Assembly: GCA_910587495.1 (NCBI GenBank)
Contig: CAJUMT010000067.1
Span: 1-15,753 of the forward strand
Length of the DNA: 15,753 nucleotides
From: an uncultured Lachnospiraceae bacterium
Lineage (GTDB): Bacteria; Bacillota_A; Clostridia; Lachnospirales; Lachnospiraceae
Direction: 5' to 3'
The notes under the pieces were generated by a model, which made no database searches, was not told where the DNA came from, and saw only the letters and a program-made list of their open reading frames with translations. Below are positions 8,416-13,641 of this stretch, in pieces. The position numbers and the translations under genes are program-made. Position 1 is the stretch's first letter; each line of letters begins with the position of its first letter.

Positions 8416-8444
8416 TTGACATAGGCATGTCACTGTTTTATAAT
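8416..8444 (+). promoter_or_regulatory. Consensus promoter of the blaI-like operon with overlapping dyad
   Basis: Exact TTGACA (8416-8421), a 17-base spacer and exact TATAAT (8439-8444). GACAT (8418-8422) and ATGTC (8427-8431) form a perfect inverted repeat around AGGC that covers the -35 box. This is where a BlaI-type dimer would sit. A perfect-consensus promoter needs repression, which fits autoregulation by the repressor it drives. Confidence 0.75.
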
Positions 8445-8521
8445 AATAAAAATTAAATAATTATTGAAAAAAAGTGAGAATGAATTGAAAATCAAATACA
8501 ATAGGAAGGAGGGAATTAAAA

Positions 8522-8902
8522 ATGGACAAGAAAATGACGCCAGCGGAAGAGGTAATTATGCAGTGTCTGTGGGAATCGGGGGAAGATTTGACTGTGTACG
8601 AGCTAAAGGAACGGTTAAAAGCGTATTATGGGAAAGATTACGCGGACAATGCGGTTGCGACCTTTATGAAAAACCTGTTAAAAAGAGGCCTGGTAAGCCG
8701 GTATAAAAAGCATCATTCTTACCAGTGGCATGTCGAAATCGATATGGAAGCCTACAGGAAACAGGAACTGGATAACTTCCGCAAGCAGTGGTTCCATGGT
8801 TCCAGGTGCAATATGCTTGCCTCGCTTGTGGAAGTTTCCGATGTGACAAAAGAAGATTTGCAAAAGATGAAGGAGCTTCTGGATGAATATATGGATGCAT
8901 AG
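8522..8902 (+). CDS. BlaI/MecI/CopY-family transcriptional repressor
   Basis: A 126-residue repressor. Residues 4-75 form the family's winged helix: MTPAEEVIMQCLWESGE, then the recognition-helix region with DNAVATFMKNLLKRGLVSR. The C-terminal third is the helical dimer region that BlaR1-type peptidases usually cleave. In BlaI systems the repressor holds its own operon silent until the partner M56 peptidase senses a signal. AAGGAGGG lies 8 bases before the ATG. The M56 gene overlaps its last 20 bases, the standard pairing. The promoter at 8416 carries a dyad suited to autoregulation. What it responds to is unknown. Confidence 0.88.
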   Translation: MDKKMTPAEEVIMQCLWESGEDLTVYELKERLKAYYGKDYADNAVATFMKNLLKRGLVSRYKKHHSYQWHVEIDMEAYRKQELDNFRKQWFHGSRCNMLASLVEVSDVTKEDLQKMKELLDEYMDA

Positions 8903-10265
8903 CATATGGATTAAACTGGATATAGTATTTCTGTTTAATTTGCTGACAGGCTGCGCGGTATATATGCTCTGGCGGCTGTCGGAACGGGCGCTGGCAGGAT
9001 ACCGTTCTGTGAAATGTTTATATTATGGGCTAAAGGCGGTGATTTGGAGCTTTTATATACCGGTCATGTATGCGGCGGTATATATGAACTCTTACGATGT
9101 CGGAGACGGCTCCTGGGAAGGATATTTTATGGTTGGGACGCCTCTGATTCAGAAAATCAGCGCAGCGTTCGGAATGTTTTGGATCGTCGGCGTTCTTATA
9201 AGTGCAGCCAGGTATGGATGGATCTTGTACAAAGAATATTCCGAAAAGCGCGTTTCTATGTCAGAAATGGTCGAAGAAACCAGGGTAGCGGAGCAGTTAG
9301 GCCGTTCCATGAACATTAAAAAAAGAATCCGCGTCTATTATGTTGAGGGGATCACGCCGTGTATCGGCGGGCTGTTTCACACCCGGATTTATCTTGGGAG
9401 AAAAGATTATGATGAAGAACGGCTCAGGATGGTGATCCGGCATGAACTGATCCATTATAAGCACGGTGATCTGCGTATGCGCAGGATGCTGCTTATTCTC
9501 AGAATCTGCTATTGGTTCTGTCCGCTGTCCGTGACCGGGCAGATACATGAGGCTTATCGAAAATACAGCGAAGATTATGACGACGAAGCAGTGTGCCGGG
9601 TAGAAAATAAAGACAGGTACATACGCACGCTTCTGGAAACCGCTGTCTGGAGTGCTGAGAAAATGTATCTTTTGCAGCCTACGGCTGCGGAAAGTGAATG
9701 TGATGTATTAAGGAGGATTGAAAAGATGAAAGGTTTTAAAGACAAAAAGAGAATAGGGTATTCTATGGCTGCGGCATGGACGATTGTATGCCTGCTTATG
9801 GGAAGCACTACGGTATATGCCGCCGGTGCGGGCGTCATAAAAGGGTATAAAATACTTTATGATATAACTGACGTAGAAACAGAAGAAGTTTTAGAAAAGA
9901 AAGAATATATAGAGTATACAGAGACAGGATACAATCCGGATATAAAAGTGGAAGAGGGAGAAGTATATGATACGGGACGTTCATCTACAGTTCCCATCGA
10001 CTGGAATTTAGGAAAAAATACTGCTAAAGAGACGACTGCTTTTCAGATGAGTTCTGGCGGTCGTATTACTGTCGCCGTAGTTGTGGAACCGCAGGATTTA
10101 ACTGTCAAAGTCGGGATTATAGAACCAGATAATGGCAAAAGATATGTCTCAGGTTCCGATACTGTTACTCATGCTTTTAATCTTGATCAAAGCGGGGAAT
10201 ATAAAGTGTTTATTGAAAATAATAATAACGATAAAGTGCATGTTGCAGGTTCTTATATAAAATAA
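8883..10265 (+). CDS. BlaR1-like M56 metallopeptidase with a non-beta-lactam C-terminal domain
   Basis: A 460-residue membrane peptidase. Hydrophobic helices are near residues 8-32, 49-68, 92-113 and 294-317. The cytosolic peptidase part has TPCIGGLFHTRIYL (158-171), the zinc motif HELIH (187-191) and a likely third ligand E230 in SEDYDDEAV. In place of the penicillin-binding sensor of BlaR1, the outside portion (about 318-460) is a 140-residue beta-rich domain ending in FNLDQSGEYKVFIEN, reminiscent of a PPC-like jelly roll. It should cleave or release the upstream repressor when its outer domain senses a signal. The start at 8883 overlaps the repressor gene and has AGGAG 7 bases upstream. 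Resistance to beta-lactams is not implied. Confidence 0.85.
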   Translation: MNIWMHSIWIKLDIVFLFNLLTGCAVYMLWRLSERALAGYRSVKCLYYGLKAVIWSFYIPVMYAAVYMNSYDVGDGSWEGYFMVGTPLIQKISAAFGMFWIVGVLISAARYGWILYKEYSEKRVSMSEMVEETRVAEQLGRSMNIKKRIRVYYVEGITPCIGGLFHTRIYLGRKDYDEERLRMVIRHELIHYKHGDLRMRRMLLILRICYWFCPLSVTGQIHEAYRKYSEDYDDEAVCRVENKDRYIRTLLETAVWSAEKMYLLQPTAAESECDVLRRIEKMKGFKDKKRIGYSMAAAWTIVCLLMGSTTVYAAGAGVIKGYKILYDITDVETEEVLEKKEYIEYTETGYNPDIKVEEGEVYDTGRSSTVPIDWNLGKNTAKETTAFQMSSGGRITVAVVVEPQDLTVKVGIIEPDNGKRYVSGSDTVTHAFNLDQSGEYKVFIENNNNDKVHVAGSYIK

Positions 10266-10270
10266 TGTAT

Positions 10271-10312
10271 GGGGTTCTCTGCATATAGGAGAGCGGAGAA
10301 CCCGTACTTTTA
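10271..10312 (+). terminator. Terminator-like hairpin after the M56 gene
   Basis: GGGTTCTC (10272-10279) pairs with GAGAACCC (10296-10303), followed by GTACTTTT. The T run is short, so termination may be partial, allowing some readthrough into the secreted-protein gene. Confidence 0.6.
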
Positions 10313-10320
10313 AAGTTGTA

Positions 10321-10357
10321 TTCAATAATAATTGAAAAAATATAAATTATTATTGAA
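10321..10357. repeat. Perfect 13-bp AT-rich inverted repeat
   Basis: TTCAATAATAATT (10321-10333) and AATTATTATTGAA (10345-10357) are exact reverse complements with an 11-base spacer. It lies between the M56 and secreted-protein genes, where a promoter or operator for the latter would be. Related sequences occur at 8458-8474 and 11107-11121. Confidence 0.6.
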
Positions 10358-10454
10358 AAAAAGACTGAAAGGAGGTGGTTCCGTTGGTAGTATAGTATAA
10401 GCAATATTGCGGGAAGATTGTATTTATTAAATTTTGGTAATGAAAGGAAAAAGT

Positions 10455-11075
10455 ATGAAGAAGATTAGAAAAAAAGTTGTATCAATGATTTGTATGGCGA
10501 CTATTATGGTTGCATCGGTAATGCCTGTGAACGCTGCTTCTGTATCGGATGCACAAAAGGCTGAGTACTATAAAGAATATCAGGAGATTGTGCAGGCTTT
10601 ATCAGAGGAATCAGGGACGGAAGTCGGGCTTCTGCCCGCGTCGGAGTTTGCCGAGGAGGATTGGCGCAGCCCGGAGGAATTTGAAGAAATCGTAAGGCAG
10701 CTTATATCGGCAAAAGCCGTGTTATGTGAGAATGAGGAAGGAGAGCAGTATGTGGCAGCGAGATCGACGGTTCCTGCTTCTAAAAGTAAAAAAGTTGCAT
10801 GGAGTGAGTCGCTAAGCTGCACGATTAAGATTTCCGCGTCATTTACAACGCAGTTGCACGGAAACAGGCAGTTTATTTCATCTGTAAGCTCTATAGAATC
10901 AGAAAAAACAAGCGGCAGCGGAACATGGGAACAAAAAGGCAGCGAGTATGAGTTGATTGACAGCGCCCGGACGGCGCAGGTGACGGTATCTGGAAGGATC
11001 ACTTACTCAGGAGCTACTGTCGTCAAACTGGTGACAGTAGAATTTTACTGTAGCAACACCGGAACTATTTCTTAA
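10455..11075 (+). CDS. Secreted protein of unknown function, partner of the blaI/M56 pair
   Basis: A 206-residue exported protein. The N-terminus is a classic signal peptide: a KKIRKK charged start, a hydrophobic core and VNA-A near residue 28 as a likely cleavage site. An acidic helical stretch (about 30-110) is followed by a Ser/Thr-rich beta domain (about 115-206) ending in SGRITYSGATVVKLVTVEFYC. I do not recognise a family. The frame also opens at a TTG (10434), but the ATG at 10455 has AAAGGA 6 bases upstream and starts exactly at the signal peptide. It is 189 bases after the M56 gene and may be what that pair controls. Its last 49 codons recur at 13431-13580. Confidence 0.8.
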   Translation: MKKIRKKVVSMICMATIMVASVMPVNAASVSDAQKAEYYKEYQEIVQALSEESGTEVGLLPASEFAEEDWRSPEEFEEIVRQLISAKAVLCENEEGEQYVAARSTVPASKSKKVAWSESLSCTIKISASFTTQLHGNRQFISSVSSIESEKTSGSGTWEQKGSEYELIDSARTAQVTVSGRITYSGATVVKLVTVEFYCSNTGTIS

Positions 11076-11123
11076 AATATAAAATAATTATGATATGCGG
11101 AATAAGCAATAATAATTGAAATC

Positions 11124-11170
11124 TTAAATACCTTTTACCTGGAATGTGTTTCCGGGTAAAAGGTATTTAA
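11124..11170 (+). terminator. Long perfect hairpin after the secreted-protein gene
   Basis: TTAAATACCTTTTACC (11124-11139) pairs perfectly with 11155-11170. Allowing a T-G pair, GGAA (11141-11144) and TTCC (11150-11153) extend the stem to 21 pairs with a 5-base loop. A canonical T run is missing after it, so terminator is the likeliest but not the only role. On either strand it could also protect a transcript 3' end. Confidence 0.55.
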
Positions 11171-11183
11171 AAATGGAGTAATT

Positions 11184-11276
11184 ATGTTTTTAGTAATTTA
11201 TGCTGTTGAAAAAAAGCAGTTTCCACAGTATAATGAAATCGTAGCAGTAACATTTTTTATATGTCCACATCCATAA
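11184..11276 (+). CDS. Possible 30-codon small ORF
   Basis: ATG 11184 preceded by TGGAG at 6 bases opens a 30-codon frame with a hydrophobic start (MFLVIYAV) and end (VAVTFFICPHP). It lies in the otherwise empty 223-base gap between the secreted-protein gene and the exported protein at 11299. Length and composition do not separate it from chance, so it may equally be leader sequence. Confidence 0.2.
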   Translation: MFLVIYAVEKKQFPQYNEIVAVTFFICPHP

Positions 11277-11298
11277 TAATAATTATTAATAAGATCAT

Positions 11299-12084
11299 AT
11301 GCGTGCTAAAAATAACATTTATATTTTTTTAATAATCCTATTGATAAGTTTTTTGTTTATTTTTCATAATGCAAGAAGCAAAGATGAAGATTATTTTTAT
11401 CCGGAAAAGAAAAACCTTATCTTTTTCTCCCTGCCGGATGATTTCGCATATGTGGATGATAGAGACATAGAATCCTGGTACGAAGATATGGAATGGCGCA
11501 GAGTTTCATCAGATGCAGAGCTGGAACTTTCATTGTATACGAATAAAAATGATAACAGCGGTATACTTTGGATCAGTTTTGAAGACCAGATCGCACAGAC
11601 GGACTGGGATGCATCCATCCGTGAGGCCAGATTTTACAGGCAGGATATTGATAATGACGGAGAAGAAGAGATCATTATTATAATGACAGCAGGCACTGCG
11701 CATTGGGTAAGGGAGTATATCCATATAATAGATAAAAGTTATGATGGAGAATATATGGATGTTTCTTTTCCAATAGATAATTATTGGAAGTGGGTCAGAA
11801 AACATATAAAATCAAATGGGGATTCTTCTTTATCATTTTTTGATGTTTCTGCTCAGTTATCGGCGGAACATTCGCTTCCATCAAATGCAGAAATATCAAA
11901 GGATCTGTATATTTTTTACGGAGATATAGAGGATGGAAAAATAATTGCAAGTGTAGAGATTGATGCGGATTGGGATGAAATCCCATCACCGTGTGTTATG
12001 GGAATGGTGGAAACAGATTTTATCTTTGACGGTAAAAAGTTTAGTGTATCGGAGTATAGAATAAAAGACTCTATTGAAAAGTAA
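11299..12084 (+). CDS. Membrane-anchored exported protein with a DxDxDG loop
   Basis: A 261-residue protein. Residues 6-24 are an uncleaved or signal-type hydrophobic helix after a short basic start, so the rest is outside the cell. There is no lipobox Cys. The body is acidic and aromatic-rich; DIDNDGEEEIII (about residues 117-128) matches a calcium-loop or VCBS/FG-GAP-like turn often seen in exported Clostridia proteins. I recognise no named family. The start has no good ribosome site (only TAAG about 8 bases upstream), so expression may be weak. It separates the intact blaI unit from the rearranged one. Confidence 0.7.
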   Translation: MRAKNNIYIFLIILLISFLFIFHNARSKDEDYFYPEKKNLIFFSLPDDFAYVDDRDIESWYEDMEWRRVSSDAELELSLYTNKNDNSGILWISFEDQIAQTDWDASIREARFYRQDIDNDGEEEIIIIMTAGTAHWVREYIHIIDKSYDGEYMDVSFPIDNYWKWVRKHIKSNGDSSLSFFDVSAQLSAEHSLPSNAEISKDLYIFYGDIEDGKIIASVEIDADWDEIPSPCVMGMVETDFIFDGKKFSVSEYRIKDSIEK

Positions 12085-12088
12085 AATA

Positions 12089-12117
12089 TTGACATGTATA
12101 TTCTATTGTACTATAAT
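12089..12117 (+). promoter_or_regulatory. Second consensus promoter (rearranged unit)
   Basis: Exact TTGACA (12089-12094), a 17-base spacer and exact TATAAT (12112-12117), the same design as the promoter at 8416. ACATGT overlaps the -35 box. The distance to the following ATG (67 bases from the -10) resembles that of the blaI gene (78 bases). Confidence 0.7.
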
Positions 12118-12183
12118 TAAGAAAAATAATCACAAAAAAAGTATAATATTAAGAATGATTGTAGTGGAAAGGGGGAAATAAAA

Positions 12184-12705
12184 ATGGACAAGAAAATGAC
12201 TCCCGCAGAAGGGGTTATTATGAGAAGACTGGTTGCTTTACTGATCGTGGCTGTCGCGTGCAGCATGTCTGCCTGTGCATCTAATGAAGAGAATGTACCT
12301 GAAAAGGGCGGCGTTTCTATTGTGGTGGATTATAGTTCCTATTGCGAAGATGCAGAGGATCTTACAGTATCCCGTGAGCCGGTAGTATATGCGGATTCCG
12401 GTTGTCAGGAGGAACTTGAACTGGTGTCATCTGCTGCAGACGGGACAAAGATAAACTATCAGTTTGAAACGCCTCATATGACGCAGGATATTTATGTTCT
12501 TCCGCCTGTAGTCGTTATCCCTGAAAGTGTTGAAAGACGCCAGAGGAAGATTCAGGAAGGAATTGCGGAGCCGTCAGAGGATTTCACGATAGAGGATATT
12601 TCTGTCCGTCCGTATAAATCGATAGATCATAATGAACCTCACAGCAAAAAAGTGAAATATATGTTCGTATTTTCGCCGAAGGCCGCTGCCGTCCGGATTC
12701 AATGA
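12184..12705 (+). CDS. Lipoprotein with a blaI-derived 5' end
   Basis: A 173-residue frame. Its first 13 codons (MDKKMTPAEGVIM) copy the start of the BlaI-family gene at 8522. They are followed at once by a lipoprotein signal: RRLVALLIVAVACSMSAC, with the lipobox Cys near residue 31. The body is acidic and has a VVIPESVERRQRKIQEG helix; I recognise no family. Translation may begin at 12184 (GGAAAGGGGG upstream) or at the internal ATG at 12220, which has its own AAGGGG 5 bases before it and gives an ordinary lipoprotein start. The stop overlaps the next frame in ATGATGA, so the two may be one protein split by a frameshift. Confidence 0.65.
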   Translation: MDKKMTPAEGVIMRRLVALLIVAVACSMSACASNEENVPEKGGVSIVVDYSSYCEDAEDLTVSREPVVYADSGCQEELELVSSAADGTKINYQFETPHMTQDIYVLPPVVVIPESVERRQRKIQEGIAEPSEDFTIEDISVRPYKSIDHNEPHSKKVKYMFVFSPKAAAVRIQ

Positions 12706-12941
12706 TGCTTACCCATGGCGCCAGCCATTATCAGGGAAGCCAGTCCACTACTTATGAAAATCATCAACTCATTGAACTGGGTTGTACTTATGAAGTGGAG
12801 GGCGATGAAGATGCGGCCCGGGAGATTTTAAAGGACGCGAACCTGGAATACGGCAGGCTGTTGCGGTATATATGCATCCAGGATGCCGAATTTTACAGCA
12901 GTGATCCTGTGGAAATCCATGTGCTGAAAGAGGAAGCTTAA
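12702..12941 (+). CDS. 79-codon frame overlapping the lipoprotein gene, possibly its C-terminal part
   Basis: The ATG at 12702 overlaps the lipoprotein stop (12703-12705) in another frame. No ribosome site precedes it, so translation would need coupling to the upstream gene. The product is soluble and acidic, with a beta strand (IELGCTYEV), a helix (EDAAREILKDANLEYGRLLRY) and a closing strand (DPVEIHVL). It has no signal of its own although its neighbour is exported. That makes a one-base frameshift within a single lipoprotein of about 250 residues as likely as two genes. Confidence 0.5.
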   Translation: MMLTHGASHYQGSQSTTYENHQLIELGCTYEVEGDEDAAREILKDANLEYGRLLRYICIQDAEFYSSDPVEIHVLKEEA

Positions 12942-13005
12942 AAGAAAAAAATTATTGTAGTAGATTATGGTTTTCAGATTTTGATTAAAGAAGGGGGGCA
13001 ATATT

Positions 13006-13425
13006 ATTTTATATAACAGTTATATTACCGCAGAGTACGGAAAAACAAAAACAGTTATATTAGCATTTTCATTTTTGACAATTTTTTATTTTACTACTCA
13101 TATAATGGTTGAAATGCTATATGGAAAGAACCCTTATTTTTTATTGCTGTTATTTTTTTGTGATATATTTGTGAGTATGATAACGGCATTAATTGTGAGC
13201 AGGACATTAAAAAGGGAACAATATGTTCCATATGGAGTTATATTTTCAGCGCTGTATATATTGTTGATGGTGAGCGCTTATATATTCTTCCGTACAGCAG
13301 CGTACAGTCAGGTATTTTCAGAGAAATATTGGATCTATTTTCCTTCGCTGCTCAGTGTTGTACATATGCCGATCGCTGTAGGGGGGCATCTGTTTATTCT
13401 TTATGTATTGTCAAAACGCAAATGA
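13006..13425 (+). CDS. Small membrane protein without a standard start codon
   Basis: A frame of about 139 codons encoding four hydrophobic helices: about 18-38, 45-62, 73-92 and 108-126. The only ATG/GTG/TTG near the beginning is a TTG at 13075, inside the first helix and without a ribosome site. A strong AAGGGGGG (12991-12998) lies further upstream, and the frame is open from there, with an in-frame stop at 12982-12984. The start is therefore probably ATT at 13006 (7-base spacing) or 13003, or the original ATG has been lost. No family recognised. The gene ends two bases before the copied fragment of the secreted-protein gene. Confidence 0.5.
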   Translation: MLYNSYITAEYGKTKTVILAFSFLTIFYFTTHIMVEMLYGKNPYFLLLLFFCDIFVSMITALIVSRTLKREQYVPYGVIFSALYILLMVSAYIFFRTAAYSQVFSEKYWIYFPSLLSVVHMPIAVGGHLFILYVLSKRK

Positions 13426-13427
13426 AA

Positions 13428-13580
13428 ACATGGACGCCGATCGGCAGCGATTATGCGTTGATCGACAGCGCCCGGACGGCGCAGGTGACGGTATCCGGAA
13501 GGATCAGTTACGCAGGAGCTTACGTCACTAAGCTGGTGACCGCGGAATTTTACTGTAATGCCTGTGGGGAAATTTCTTAA
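13428..13580 (+). pseudogene. 3' fragment of a paralogue of the secreted protein
   Basis: From ACATGG at 13428 to the stop, this matches 10923-11075 with no insertion or deletion: 35 of 49 residues and about 116 of 150 bases by my count. The LIDSARTAQVTVSGRI core is identical in protein and differs only at two silent positions. There is no signal peptide, no ribosome site and no start of its own; upstream sequence is the unrelated membrane-protein gene. It is the tail of a duplicated gene whose front was lost. Confidence 0.8.
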
Positions 13581-13592
13581 ATGATAGATCAT

Positions 13593-13634
13593 AAAACAGC
13601 CGGAAACTATAATTATAGAACCCGGCTGTTTTTT
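13593..13634. terminator. Bidirectional rho-independent terminator
   Basis: AACAGCCGG (13595-13603) pairs with CCGGCTGTT (13622-13630), with A residues before and a run of six T after. CTATAATTATAG in the loop can pair further. It ends the rearranged unit on the plus strand and the convergent AAA-ATPase-like gene on the minus strand. Confidence 0.88.
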
Positions 13635-13641
13635 AATCAGC

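Noticed and set aside
7919..8428. 169-codon minus-strand frame rich in Ser and Phe
   Set aside because: It covers the 82-codon and 58-codon plus-strand genes, which have ribosome sites and better composition. A hydrophobic translation like this is common for antisense frames.
8883..10265. Beta-lactam resistance regulator (true BlaR1)
   Set aside because: The penicillin-binding sensor domain with its SxxK motif is absent and no beta-lactamase or mecA-like gene is nearby.
7900..13600. Transposon, prophage or CRISPR content in the accessory region
   Set aside because: No transposase, integrase, phage structural gene, terminal inverted repeat with target duplication, tRNA target or regularly spaced repeats were seen.
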